A stretch of 64,000 nt of DNA from Clostridia bacterium (GTDB lineage Bacteria; Bacillota; Clostridia; UBA1212): contig JAFSVU010000016.1 of NCBI GenBank assembly GCA_017444825.1, positions 1 to 64,000 on the forward strand, written 5' to 3'. Under the pieces are notes generated by a model, which was given only the letters and a program-made list of their open reading frames with translations, was not told the DNA's origin and searched no databases. Made by a program: the position numbers and the translations under genes. Positions 36,487-46,489 of this stretch are shown in pieces; the stretch's first letter is position 1, and every line of letters begins with the position of its first letter.

Positions 36487-38088
36487 ATGGAGAAAAGCTA
36501 TTTTGACCGGTTTGGCGTGATGATCGACAATTCGAGGAACGCCGTAATGAATGTGGAGTCGGTTAAACGGTACATCGACCTTTTGGCGAAGGTGGGCTGC
36601 GACTTTCTGATGCTCTACACCGAGGATACGTACGAGGTGAACGGCAGGCCCTATTTCGGCCGCTACAGAGGCAGGTACACCAAGGAGGAATTGAAGCTCC
36701 TGGACTCCTATGCGAGGACTAAGGGCGTCGAGCTTTGCCCATGCATTCAGACCCTTGCCCACCTCAACTGCATAATGCGCTGGCCCGAGTTCGGTAGACT
36801 TTCGGACAGCGGGGATACACTCTGTGCAGGCGACGAGGAGGTCTACAGGCTTATCGACGACATTTTTGCGACTCTTAACGAGTGTTTTACGTCAAAGACG
36901 GTGAATATCGGCATGGACGAGGCGGAGAACATTGGTTTGGGCAGATATCTAAGAGAGCACGGCCTCGAGAACCGGATGGACATCCTTGTGAGACACCTTA
37001 GAAGGGTGGCGGAGATCGCGGCTAAGTACGGCTTCAGCCTGCTTATGTGGGGCGATATGTTCTATAAGCTCACGGGAGGGCCTGAGGACAAGGCGGCTTT
37101 TGACAAGAAGCTTTCGGAGAGCATCCCCGAAAACGTAAACCTGATCTATTGGGATTATTATTCACTCGACAAGGCTCATTACGATTCAAGGATCAAAAAC
37201 TACAGGAAGCTCAGGGAGGACGTCTGGTTTGCCGGCGGGCTCTGGACCTGGTCGGGCTTTACTCCACATATCAGTTATGCGCTCAAGGCGACCGAGGCGG
37301 CTGTCAAGGCCTGCATTGATCACAATGTGAAAAACGTTTTCATGACACTCTGGGGCGACAACGGCGGCGAGACCAGCAGATTTTCCGTGCTTCCCGCACT
37401 TTTTGCGGCGGCGGAGTTTTCAAGGGGCAATTTCGACATGGGGCTGATCAAAGAGCGGTTTGAAAAGGAATTCGGCATTGGTTTTGATGATTTCTGCCTG
37501 GTGGAACTTCCGGATACGCCCAACACCGACAATTCCTCCATCAACAATCCCGAAAAATACATGCTCTACTCGGATCCTTTCATGGGTGTTCTCGATTCTC
37601 TGGTCAAAGGGGATGAGGGTGCAAGATACGAGGCTGTCGCGAAAAAGCTTGAAAAGATGACAAGCGGAAACGAGTACGCGCCTGTTTTTGACGTCGCATA
37701 TAAACTCGCCAATGTGATCGCCCTGAAGTATGACCTTGGCGTTAAGACAAGAGCCCTTTACGTGAGCGGCGACAAAGAGGGCCTTAAGAAGATGGTGCCG
37801 GTGTACGATGAGGTCATTGCCCGGATCGGGCTTTTCTACGAGGCTCTCAAAAAGTGGTGGATGATGGAGAACAAGCCCCACGGCTTCGATGTGCAGGACA
37901 TCAGGATAGGCGGCCTTTTGATGCGGGTCAAACACTGCAGAGAGAGGCTGGCGGATTATGCTGCCGGAAAGACAGACCGTATAGAGGAGCTTGAGGAACC
38001 TGAGCTTAATCCGTTCTGCGCGGGAGACGTGAAGGGCGCCGTATGCTACAACTCGTGGTCGTATTCCGCAAGCTGCAACGTTCTCTAA
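36487..38088 (+). CDS. GH20-type beta-N-acetylhexosaminidase
   Basis: Likely removes terminal GlcNAc/GalNAc from glycans. The barrel has FDRFGVMIDNSRN, HLNCIMRWPEFG, the catalytic pair in NIGMDEAENIGLG (Asp-Glu, about 154-155), LLMWGDM and LIYWDYY. The 533 residues have no signal peptide, so it is probably cytoplasmic and acts on imported oligosaccharides. AAGAGG precedes the start by 6 bases, within the repeat array. First in a run with a GH29 fucosidase and a sugar kinase, which points to use of mucin or milk-type glycans. Confidence 0.85.
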   Translation: MEKSYFDRFGVMIDNSRNAVMNVESVKRYIDLLAKVGCDFLMLYTEDTYEVNGRPYFGRYRGRYTKEELKLLDSYARTKGVELCPCIQTLAHLNCIMRWPEFGRLSDSGDTLCAGDEEVYRLIDDIFATLNECFTSKTVNIGMDEAENIGLGRYLREHGLENRMDILVRHLRRVAEIAAKYGFSLLMWGDMFYKLTGGPEDKAAFDKKLSESIPENVNLIYWDYYSLDKAHYDSRIKNYRKLREDVWFAGGLWTWSGFTPHISYALKATEAAVKACIDHNVKNVFMTLWGDNGGETSRFSVLPALFAAAEFSRGNFDMGLIKERFEKEFGIGFDDFCLVELPDTPNTDNSSINNPEKYMLYSDPFMGVLDSLVKGDEGARYEAVAKKLEKMTSGNEYAPVFDVAYKLANVIALKYDLGVKTRALYVSGDKEGLKKMVPVYDEVIARIGLFYEALKKWWMMENKPHGFDVQDIRIGGLLMRVKHCRERLADYAAGKTDRIEELEEPELNPFCAGDVKGAVCYNSWSYSASCNVL

Positions 38089-38107
38089 ACCGTGATGGAG
38101 GTGCCGC

Positions 38108-39355
38108 ATGATAATTAACCAATACATCAGAGATTTTGAAAACCTCGGCCTTGGCATGTTCGTGCATTTCGGTCTTTATTCCATCCTCGGACGGGGGGAG
38201 TGGGTCCGCTCCCTTGAGAATATACCCGCGGAGGAATACGAAAGCCTGACGGACCGGTTTGACCCGAAGGAGGGCTGGGCGGAGGAACTTGCGGAAAATG
38301 CCAAAAATGCGGGCTGCGGGTACATCACCCTGACGGCGCGCCATCATGACGGCTTTTCCCTTTACGACACTTGCGGGCTGACTGATTTTGACGCTCCACA
38401 TGCGCTCTGCGGCCGTGATATAGTGAAGGAGTTCGTTGACGCGTGTAACAAGCGTGGGCTCAAGCCGTTTTTCTACCACACGCTCCTTGACTGGCATGAA
38501 CAAACGTACCGCACCGACTTCAAGGCGTACCTCAAGTACCTTCGGAAGAGCATTGGCGTGTTATGCAAAAATTACGGTAAAATAGGCGGTATCTGGTTTG
38601 ACGGCATGTGGGACAGGCCCGGCGAAGACTGGGAGGAGGACGCGCTTTACGCCACCATCAGAGAGTTTCAGCCGGAGGCCATGATCATAAACAATACGGG
38701 TCTTGACGCAAGAGGAGCCCTTGGCCATATTGAGCTTGACAGTGTGACTTTTGAACGGGGCAATCCGAAACCTATAAACCTTGAAAGCTCCCCAAAATAC
38801 ATCGCTTCCGAGATGTGCGAGGTGATGAACGACTGCTGGGGCATCGGCTTTAACGACCTGAACTACAAGTCGCCGGCAATGCTCATAGAGGAGATGGTGC
38901 TCTGCAGAAGGACACGCGCCAATTTTCTTATGAACACGGGACCAAGGCCGGACGGCAGCCTCAGAACTGTGGACCGGGGCATTTTTGAGCTCATTGGCCG
39001 GTGGATGGAGAAGTTTGGCGACATCTTCAGGTATGCCGTGCCGACGTCCCAAGCCGCGGTCCTGGAAAAGGAAAAGGATTTTATTCTCGAAAAAGACGGC
39101 AAGTTTTATCTTTTCTGCTTTGGTCTTCCCACCGTGGCCGACCCCAATGTCTCCGGCAGGGTGTGGGCAGATTATGACGTGAGAATAAAGCTGAAAGAGC
39201 CTACAACGGGCCGCATTGCCGTCACCGCAATTGACACAGGCGAAAGTCTGCCGTATGATCTTGAGGACGGTATACTCACTGTTCACGGAACACCGTTCAA
39301 ATTCGGCAGCAATCTTGTTGTAAGAGTTATTGAAATTACGATCGGAGGAAAGTAG
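38108..39355 (+). CDS. Alpha-L-fucosidase (GH29)
   Basis: Retaining fucosidase, 415 residues, without a signal peptide. Motifs: LGMFVHFGLYSI, YITLTARHHDGFSLYD, IGGIWFDGMWDRPG (nucleophile Asp) and NFLMNTGPRPDG. Short beta-sandwich C-terminus. GATGGAGG lies 8 bases before the start. It lies 19 bases after the GH20 gene and its TAG stop is one base before the next ATG, so the three genes form an operon. Confidence 0.92.
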   Translation: MIINQYIRDFENLGLGMFVHFGLYSILGRGEWVRSLENIPAEEYESLTDRFDPKEGWAEELAENAKNAGCGYITLTARHHDGFSLYDTCGLTDFDAPHALCGRDIVKEFVDACNKRGLKPFFYHTLLDWHEQTYRTDFKAYLKYLRKSIGVLCKNYGKIGGIWFDGMWDRPGEDWEEDALYATIREFQPEAMIINNTGLDARGALGHIELDSVTFERGNPKPINLESSPKYIASEMCEVMNDCWGIGFNDLNYKSPAMLIEEMVLCRRTRANFLMNTGPRPDGSLRTVDRGIFELIGRWMEKFGDIFRYAVPTSQAAVLEKEKDFILEKDGKFYLFCFGLPTVADPNVSGRVWADYDVRIKLKEPTTGRIAVTAIDTGESLPYDLEDGILTVHGTPFKFGSNLVVRVIEITIGGK

Positions 39356-39356
39356 A

Positions 39357-40337
39357 ATGTCTGATTTCAGAAAAAATGATATAGTTGCGATCGGCGAAGT
39401 GCTCATCGATTTCACCACGGAAAGCAAGGACGCAGGCGGTTACCCGATGCTTCAGGCCCATCCGGGCGGTGCTCCAGCGAACTTTCTTGCCGCTGCCGCA
39501 AAGCTTGGTTTCAACACCGGTTTCATTGGCAAGGTCGGCAACGACGCCTTCGGCCGGCTCCTCCTCAAAACTCTTTCGGAGAAAAACATCGACACTTCCG
39601 GTGTCATCATAACCAATGACGCCTTCACGACTCTCGCATTCGTCACCCTCGACGAGAAGGGCGACCGTGAGTTCTCGTTTGCCCGCAAGCCCGGCGCTGA
39701 CAGCATGCTTACTACCTCCGAGGTCTCCGAGAACATGATCAAAAACGCCTCGATCCTACACATGGGCTCGCTCCTCATGACCACCAAGACCGGAACCGAC
39801 TCGACCTTGAGAGCCTGCGAGATCGCCCGCGAAAACGGCCTGATCATCTCCTACGACCCCAACTACAGACCGCCCCTATGGTCCGACCCCGAGGAGGCCA
39901 AAACCAAGATGCTCCTCGGCGCCCGCCAGGCGGATATAATGAAGATATCCGAGGAGGAGGTCGAATTCATGTTCGGCTTTGACCGCAAAAATGCGGCAGA
40001 AAAGCTCCTCGAGGCCCTCCCTCAGCTTAAGATCGTCATGGTCACTCTCGGCCCCGACGGTGCCATCATCCGTTCCGGCGCCAATGAAGTCAGTATCAAA
40101 GCCCCCAAGGTCACCCCGATCGACACGACCGGTGCAGGCGACATCTGCGGCGGCAGCTTCGCTGCCCAGCTTCTCCGCCTGCCCGAAGAGGCCCGCATCG
40201 CCTACTTCAAAAAGGGCGAGCCCGTTCCAGCCGATGTGCTTGAAAAAGCAGGCACCTATGCAGTCTGGGCCGCAAGCACGTCGACCCAAAAGCACGGGGG
40301 GATGGACAGCGTGCCGGAGGAAAAGGAGTTTGTTTGA
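39357..40337 (+). CDS. PfkB-family carbohydrate kinase (fructokinase-like)
   Basis: Sugar kinase of 326 residues. PfkB signatures: GEVLIDF, HPGGAPANFLAAAAKLG and DTTGAGDICGGSF (anion hole and catalytic Asp). The layout is like fructokinase ScrK, but PfkB kinases vary in substrate. The start at 39357 has CGGAGG 8 bases upstream, within the end of the fucosidase gene. Codons from about 39.6 kb are strongly C-ending. A repeat array follows the stop. Confidence 0.88.
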   Translation: MSDFRKNDIVAIGEVLIDFTTESKDAGGYPMLQAHPGGAPANFLAAAAKLGFNTGFIGKVGNDAFGRLLLKTLSEKNIDTSGVIITNDAFTTLAFVTLDEKGDREFSFARKPGADSMLTTSEVSENMIKNASILHMGSLLMTTKTGTDSTLRACEIARENGLIISYDPNYRPPLWSDPEEAKTKMLLGARQADIMKISEEEVEFMFGFDRKNAAEKLLEALPQLKIVMVTLGPDGAIIRSGANEVSIKAPKVTPIDTTGAGDICGGSFAAQLLRLPEEARIAYFKKGEPVPADVLEKAGTYAVWAASTSTQKHGGMDSVPEEKEFV

Positions 40338-40595
40338 GGGGTGCCGTTTAGGTTAGAGCGGTGCCAGACAAAGTAAAAGTTAAAGGGGTGCCGCCCAAAG
40401 TAAGAAGTAAAAGGTCACTGCGTGAGGGGTGCCGCTCAGGTAATAAGTAATAGCGTAAGGGAGTGCCGCTTAAGTAACAAGTAATAAGTGCTAGGTGCCT
40501 GCGGAAGGGGTGCCGCACAAGGTAATAAGTAATAGTTCAAGGGGTGCCGCCCAAAGTAATAAGTAAGAAGTAAAAGGTAAGAGGTGCTGCGCGGG
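40337..40595 (+). repeat. Intergenic repeat array D
   Basis: At least six units of the type ggggtgccgc(c/t)(c/t)aaagtaataagtaa follow the PfkB stop, at about 40338, 40384, 40426, 40460, 40506 and 40540. Spacing is irregular at 34-46 bases. It forms the left border of the xylose island. Confidence 0.8.
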
Positions 40596-40636
40596 ATTTA
40601 TTCCGGCGATCAATCGATTTGAATATATCATAGTTC

Positions 40637-40664
40637 GGGGCCTTTTTGGGCCCCTTATTTTGTT
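40637..40664 (+). terminator. Hairpin terminator left of xylose island
   Basis: GGGGCC (40637-40642) pairs with GGCCCC (40649-40654), followed by ttattttgtt. From here to 40924 I see only AT-rich sequence and a CG-rich stretch (40840-40910) with no frame or clear element. Confidence 0.65.
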
Positions 40665-40924
40665 ATAAGCATGTTCGAAAGGCTTCGTCAAGGGAGGCAG
40701 AGGCCGCTGAAAATTAAATATTAAAAATATTTTATGACAAATACTTTGCAGAGTTCTCCTGAAACACAAAAAGACGATAATTTCGTTTGCACTTATATTA
40801 TCGTCAATATATAAATAACAGTTTTATCATTTAATCGTGCTCGGTTTCCGCCTCGCACATTACCGTCTCCGCCGCACTTTGTCCTTACAATTGCGTCAGG
40901 ACGGAAAACATTTGCTTAGTGTTG

Positions 40925-42675
40925 CTATTTTTGTATTATTTTATCAAGTTTTAAAAACATGAGGCTGTGACCGTAAAGCGTACTGCTGTCTTGTATCACC
41001 TCAAAATCGTTATTATCAAAGCTGTAATTCTTGACAGTTATCTGCACGCTTGACGTTATTTTACAGTCTTTTACCGATATTCCGCACGGTTCCGCGCATC
41101 TGTTAACTATTGACATATAAAGATAATTACCGTGTTTTGTACACAGCACGTCAAGCGACGGGTCGGCGTCGCATTCGCAGACTACGCCGTCCTTATGTCC
41201 CTGCATAAAATGAAATAGCTCGCCCGTGCTTTCAACTCTGCATCCCGCGCCTTTTACGGTTATCATGCCCTCGTTTACCGGCATGAAAAACGCAGCGCGT
41301 TTTATATGATATTTTTGCCCGCTTTTTGCAAAAAAGTGGAACTGCAGGGCGTTTGAGAAAAACAAAGCGTTATTGCTGTCCTGCCCCCACGCGTAATTCC
41401 ACTCGTCCGCGCAGACTTTTATTTTATCGAAGCGGTCGGGATAAAGCCCGTTTTTGTAGAAATTCAAGCCGTAACTTTCGCCGTCATGAAGATTCGTTTT
41501 GAGCATTTCCGCCGTCGCCATGCCGTTTTTCCCCTGCGTCGGGTCGGGCAGAATGCCGATATAGTCGTGAAAAGAAATGCATTCGTATTCGCTTTCAGCT
41601 GCGGCGACGAAATCGTGACTCCACCTCTGAAGATCCTTCGCCCACGTAAGACCGACGACGGGAACTATGCCGGGGTCGGCTTTTTTCATCGCGGCGATAA
41701 GCTCGTCTGTTCGCTTTGCCGCAAGCGCGCCGTTTTGCTGATATTCGCGCCCGAAAAGTACGCTTCGTTGCCTATATAAAAGAGTTTGACGCCGAATTTA
41801 TCTAATCCGAGAGACTGCCGCACCGCGCCGTATTCCGTATCGGTCCCGCCGTTGCAGTATTCTACTATATCCGCCGCGTCTTTCCCGTCCGATAATAGAA
41901 GACTTACCGTGTATTCCGGCTCGGCGTTAAGCTCTTTACACAGCATCATGAACTCGTTGATACCTATATCGAGGCAGTCCTGATCATACGTGTCACGGAA
42001 CAGAAACCACTTGTCGCCGCCGTGCGCCGGTGTTCTGAATTCAGGCGCTTTAAGGCTTTGCTTCCAGTCGAAATGGTCCGCCGCGCAGCCGCCGGGGAAA
42101 CGGAGCGAAGACGGAGAGATATATTTCAGCGCCTCGATAACGTCGCGCCGCATACCGTAAAAGTTATCGGTCGGTATGAGCGAAGACTCGTAAACTGCTA
42201 TATCACCGTCCGCTTTTACAACAAACTCTCCGTTTTCGATATCGTTTCCGTCAAAATCAAACGACAGTTCGGTATAAGGTTTATCGTTTTGCGGCGCGCC
42301 GAAATGCTTTTCCGATCCTTTTAATCCAAACGTGACCGCCGCGTTATCGGATAACGCTTTTACCCAGATACGCGCCGTGTATTTTTCGCCGCTTTTTGTC
42401 GCGATTACGTCCGACGTCTGGCTCATACAGCCGTTATGCAGTATCACGAAATTACTGCCGCAGAGGCTTTCCTCTTTTTTATCCGTGATATATTCATGGT
42501 TTTCACAATCCCAACCGAAAGGCGCGGCGTCGCCCGCAAATAGTTTTCTGTTGATTATCAATTGCGCCGATAAACCGCCGAAAAAGCCTTTGCGCGTTAT
42601 CTCCGTGTTCACACCGAAAAGCCCGTTTTCATATGCCGATTTCGGTTCGCCGATAATTATTTCCGTTTTTTTCAT
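40925..42675 (-). pseudogene. Frameshifted GH51 alpha-L-arabinofuranosidase
   Basis: One gene broken into two frames. The first part (42675-41686) begins MKKTEIIIGEPKSAYENGLF and includes SLRFPGGCAADHFDW and the acid/base string FYIGNEAYFSG. It leaves frame at about 41746-41752, where GGCGCGAA seems to have lost one C (GGCCGCGAA would restore frame). The other frame continues with REYQQNGALAAKRTDELIAA and MKKADPGIVPVVGLTW, and holds the nucleophile string CADEWNYAW. Total length would be about 583 residues. The start has GAGG 7 bases upstream. It is last in the xylA-xylB run. A sequencing error is possible. Confidence 0.8.
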
Positions 42676-42685
42676 AAATACCTCG

Positions 42686-44089
42686 TTAAAGCAATCTCAG
42701 AGCGGGATACAGTTTTTTGTACGTCTCAAAGCCTTTGTTATATTTTTCATGTATTTTTTTATCGTATTTCACCGCGAGGCGCTTTTTTACCGTCGCTTCG
42801 GCGCAGGCGATGAGATCGGTGTATTCGCCGCAGGCGGTCATGGCGAGCATCGCCGCGCCGAACTGCTCGGTTTCCGTGACATATATGTCAACGCCGAGCA
42901 CGTTTGAAACCGTCGCCTGCCACAGCGGACTTACCGCGCCCCCGCCGCACAAAACTGCGGAATTGACGCTGACGCCGCCCGTCTCGATACAGTCGCGCAA
43001 GGCGTATGCGACGCCCTCGTAAACGGCAAGACACATATCCTCGCGGCTCGTCTCAGCAGACAGCCCGACAAACGCGCCGCGTGCGTTCACATCGTTATGC
43101 GGACAGCGCTCGCCCGTAAGGTAAGGCAGAAAATACACGCCGGTTTCCGCCGCTTTTTCGAGCGTGAATTTGTTATAACCGGTGTCGAGTATCTTTTTTG
43201 TCCACCAGTCGTTTGCGCTTGCGGCGGAGAGGATACAGCCCATCAAATGATATTTGCCGTTAGAATGGCAGAAGTTGTGCAGCACCCTGCCCACGCCGGG
43301 CACGTATTCATCGCACGGCAGAAATACCGTACCGCTCGTGCCGAGCGAAATACTGCAGTCGCCCGGTGAGAGCGTGCCGGTGCCGACGGCGGATGCGGCG
43401 TTGTCGCCCGCGCCCGCGCACATAACAGCGTTTTTAAGCCCGAATTCCGCCTTTATTTTGCCCGTTATCTCATAGCTTTCATAAAGCTTCGGCAGCATTT
43501 CGACGGTGATGCCGCAGATCTCACACATTTTCTCCGACCATTTTTTATGCTCCACATCAAGCAAAAGCATACCCGCAGCGTCCGAATAATCGGTCGAGAA
43601 AACGCCGGTGAGCATATAAGCGAGATAGTCCTTCGGAAGACAGATCTTTGTACATTTTGCAAAGTTTTCCGGCTCGTTTTCTTTCACCCAAAGAATTTTC
43701 GGCGCGGTAAAGCCCGGGAACGCCGTGTTTCCCGTTTCATTGAAAGTATCCTCGATACCGTTTAAATACGCTGTCTGCTTTACGCTTCTTCCGTCGTTCC
43801 AAAGTATCGCCGGGCGTATGACGTTATCGTCCTCGTCAAGCATGACGAGCCCGTGCATCTGCCCGGCTATGCTCACGCCTTTTATATCGTCTTCGATCCC
43901 TTTTGACAAAATTTTCAGTATTTCGACAGCCGCGTTATACCAGTCAGCCGGGTCCTGCTCGCTGTAATTCGGCGCGGGATTGCCTACTCCGTATTTTACG
44001 CTGTGGCTGCCGTAAACTTTTCCGAATTTATCAACCACCGACCCCTTGCACGAGCTCGTCCCGAGGTCTATGCCAATATAATAATTCAT
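42686..44089 (-). CDS. xylB: Xylulokinase
   Basis: Phosphorylates D-xylulose to xylulose-5-phosphate. FGGY kinase of 467 residues: GIDLGTSSCKGSVVD (phosphate loop), SIAGQMHGLV, ILWNDGRS, SLGTSGTVF and LCGGGAVSPLW. GGAGGAGG lies 3 bases upstream of the start, closer than usual. It lies 18 bases downstream of xylA and 10 bases before the GH51 gene. Composition is CpG-rich and unlike the neighbouring housekeeping genes. Confidence 0.93.
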   Translation of the reverse strand: MNYYIGIDLGTSSCKGSVVDKFGKVYGSHSVKYGVGNPAPNYSEQDPADWYNAAVEILKILSKGIEDDIKGVSIAGQMHGLVMLDEDDNVIRPAILWNDGRSVKQTAYLNGIEDTFNETGNTAFPGFTAPKILWVKENEPENFAKCTKICLPKDYLAYMLTGVFSTDYSDAAGMLLLDVEHKKWSEKMCEICGITVEMLPKLYESYEITGKIKAEFGLKNAVMCAGAGDNAASAVGTGTLSPGDCSISLGTSGTVFLPCDEYVPGVGRVLHNFCHSNGKYHLMGCILSAASANDWWTKKILDTGYNKFTLEKAAETGVYFLPYLTGERCPHNDVNARGAFVGLSAETSREDMCLAVYEGVAYALRDCIETGGVSVNSAVLCGGGAVSPLWQATVSNVLGVDIYVTETEQFGAAMLAMTACGEYTDLIACAEATVKKRLAVKYDKKIHEKYNKGFETYKKLYPALRLL

Positions 44090-44107
44090 TTCCTCCTCCG
44101 TTTAAGT

Positions 44108-45409
44108 TTATGAAAAGAGTATATCATTCATCACGGCTTCAAGGTATTCCTGTCTGCCGCTTTGCACCTTTATATCTTTCAGATCGGCGGCGTAGGTGGC
44201 GAGGGATTCGAGGGTTTCTTTGCCGTCGACTATACGTTTGCCTATACCGCTTTCGTATGAAGCGTAACGTTCCTTGATGAACGCGTCAATCCTGCCGTCG
44301 TCTATGATCTGATACGCCTTGATAAGCCCGAGCGCGAACGCGTCCATGCCGGCGATATACGACAAGACCGTATCCTCAAGCGTGTTCGACTGGCGTCTCG
44401 CTTTCGCATCGAAATTCAGACCGCCGTTTGTAAATCCTCCGGCTTTTATGACCTCGTACATTGCAAGCGTCGTTTCGTAAACGTTCGTCGGGAACTGGTC
44501 GGTGTCCCAGCCTAAAAGCAGATCGCCCTGGTTGGCGTCTATACTGCCGAACATACCGTTGACCGCCGTGACGCGCAGCTCGTGGTTGAACGTGTGACCC
44601 GCGAGCGTGGCGTGGTTCGCCTCTATGTTGAGTTTGAAATCAGCTTCAAGCCCGTTTGCGCGCAGGAAATTCGCGCATGTCGCCGCGTCGAAATCGTACT
44701 GATGCTTCGTCGGCTCCTTCGGCTTAGGCTCTATGTAAAAATCGCCGTCAAAGCCGTGGGCGCGTCCGTAATCGCGCGCCATGCGCATGAATCTGCCGAG
44801 ATTGTCAAGCTCCAGCGCCATGTCGGTATTGAGAAGCGTGTCGTAGCCCTCGCGTCCGCCCCAGAAAACGTAGCCCTTTGCGCCGAGCTTAACGGCGGCG
44901 TCTATGCCCGCCTTTACCTTGCCCGCCGCGACGGCGAAAACGTCGGCGTTGGGGCTGCTCGCCGCACCCGCCATATACTTTTTGTCGCCGAACATATTCG
45001 CGGTTACCCAAAGCGGTCTTATACCCGTTTCTTTCTGCTTCAAAAGCAGATAATCGGTCATTACCTCAAGATTTTTGACGCTCTCGGCGAGTGTCTCGCC
45101 CTCCGGAGCGACGTCCACGTCGTGGAAGCAGTAAAAATCTATGCCGAGCTTTTGCATAAGCTCAAACGCGAAATCCGCTTTAGCCTTATACATATCCATG
45201 CCCGACAGATCGAAAGTCTTGCTCATCGTGTCGCCGCCGAATATATCCGTGCCGGAGGCGTTGACGGTATGCCACCAGCTCATGGCGAATTTCAGATGCT
45301 CGCCCATGGTCTTGCCGTGTATTTTTCTGTTCTTATCGTAAAATCTGAAAGAGAAAGGATCTTTGCTCCCCCTGCCTTTGAATTCGATCTGTTCGTTTTT
45401 TATATACAT
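44108..45409 (-). CDS. xylA: Xylose isomerase
   Basis: Converts D-xylose to D-xylulose. The 433 residues are typical for class II XylA. Metal and catalytic motifs: [62 protein letters not shown] and GWDTDQFP. The start at 45409 has GGGAGGGCGG upstream; a frame 9 codons longer exists. It is transcribed away from the AraC gene, and the 178-base gap probably holds the control sites of both. Confidence 0.96.
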   Translation of the reverse strand: MYIKNEQIEFKGRGSKDPFSFRFYDKNRKIHGKTMGEHLKFAMSWWHTVNASGTDIFGGDTMSKTFDLSGMDMYKAKADFAFELMQKLGIDFYCFHDVDVAPEGETLAESVKNLEVMTDYLLLKQKETGIRPLWVTANMFGDKKYMAGAASSPNADVFAVAAGKVKAGIDAAVKLGAKGYVFWGGREGYDTLLNTDMALELDNLGRFMRMARDYGRAHGFDGDFYIEPKPKEPTKHQYDFDAATCANFLRANGLEADFKLNIEANHATLAGHTFNHELRVTAVNGMFGSIDANQGDLLLGWDTDQFPTNVYETTLAMYEVIKAGGFTNGGLNFDAKARRQSNTLEDTVLSYIAGMDAFALGLIKAYQIIDDGRIDAFIKERYASYESGIGKRIVDGKETLESLATYAADLKDIKVQSGRQEYLEAVMNDILFS

Positions 45410-45533
45410 ATACCGCCCTCCCAAGCTTTTTTTCAATTTTCATTATATTGCCTTTAAGCCGTCCAGCCAAGTCATTTTTATGATCCGATATACTCAAAAT
45501 TCTACTTTTTATGGTTTTTATCAAAAAACATTG

Positions 45534-45561
45534 TTGACTTATACGAATCGCTGGATATAAT
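45534..45561 (+). promoter_or_regulatory. Sigma-A promoter of AraC regulator gene
   Basis: TTGACT (45534-45539), 16-base spacer, TATAAT (45556-45561), 26 bases before the regulator start, in the divergent gap with xylA. Confidence 0.7.
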
Positions 45562-45587
45562 CAATAAAAAGCAAGCGGAGAGGGTAA

Positions 45588-46382
45588 ATGAAATATCAGT
45601 TCGAACACTTTAAAAGCGCCAATTATATAAAAAAAGAAACCGGGGTCGATTTCAGTTTCCCGGCTCATTTGCATCAGAGCTTTGAGCTGATAATTATTAG
45701 ATCCGGCAGTATGACCGTTGAGGTCGATTCAAAGAAATATGAGCTTTCAAAAAACGAAGCCGTTTTGATATTTCCAAATCAGGTGCACTCATTATTTTCT
45801 GTCAAAAGCGAACATACTTTGTTTATTTTTTCTCCTTTTATCATTCAGGCTTATTCATCAAGATTATACGGCTGTGTGCCTGAGGACGGAAAATTCGTTT
45901 TGTCAAAAAATACGATGGAAATGCTTGACGAGCTTGACGACGACTCACTAATAGAAGTAAAAAAAGGCATATTGTATTACATCTGCGGTCAATTCGATAA
46001 AAATGCGGAGTATAAGCTGCGTGACGCAAAAAACGACACCGCGGTTTATAAAATGTTCAGATTCGTAGAAAACAACTATACGAAAAAGTGTACGCTTCAC
46101 GAAGCGGTGAAAGAAATAGGTATGAATTACGCGTACCTTTCGCGTTTATTTAAAAACTGTGTTGGAATCACTTTCAACGAATATGTCAATCTAATGCGCC
46201 TTAACCATACATGTTATCTGATGGACAACACAAATGCACCTATAATCCAATGCGCATATGAAAGCGGTTATAACTCGATTTATACGTTTGAACGTAATTT
46301 CAAGGAAGTATACGGGTCAACACCCATTGAATACAGAAGCAAGGATCAAATATCAGCAAAATCCCCGCTTTTCAGAAAATAA
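45588..46382 (+). CDS. AraC-family transcriptional regulator
   Basis: Probable control gene for the divergent xylose genes. 264 residues: N-terminal cupin-like sugar-sensing domain (about 10-100; FPAHLHQSFELIII, IFPNQVHSLF) and C-terminal double helix-turn-helix (about 160-260; EIGMNYAYLSRLFKNCVGIT and YESGYNSIYTFERNFKEVYG). The start has GGAGAGG 5 bases upstream. It shares the AT-rich, irregular codon use of the island rather than that of the flanking genes. The pentose ligand is inferred from its position. Confidence 0.9.
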   Translation: MKYQFEHFKSANYIKKETGVDFSFPAHLHQSFELIIIRSGSMTVEVDSKKYELSKNEAVLIFPNQVHSLFSVKSEHTLFIFSPFIIQAYSSRLYGCVPEDGKFVLSKNTMEMLDELDDDSLIEVKKGILYYICGQFDKNAEYKLRDAKNDTAVYKMFRFVENNYTKKCTLHEAVKEIGMNYAYLSRLFKNCVGITFNEYVNLMRLNHTCYLMDNTNAPIIQCAYESGYNSIYTFERNFKEVYGSTPIEYRSKDQISAKSPLFRK

Positions 46383-46430
46383 GGGGGCGAAGGCCCCCGA
46401 ATTGTGATGCCGGGCTTTGCCCGGAAATAT
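46383..46430 (+). other. GC-rich hairpins after AraC gene
   Basis: gggggcgaaggccccc directly after the stop, then gccgggctttgcccgg. There is no T-run, so termination is uncertain. Confidence 0.5.
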
Positions 46431-46489
46431 CGCGATGTATAATTAATCTAACGCTGTTAAACTGTTTGGTATTTCAGCAGCGAAATACG

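Noticed and set aside
40925-42675. Two separate genes instead of one broken GH51
   Set aside because: The residues between the frames complete a GH51 sequence if one base is restored; neither half has both catalytic residues.
44582-45457. A 291-codon + strand frame opposite xylA
   Set aside because: xylA on the minus strand has all catalytic motifs; the + frame shows none.
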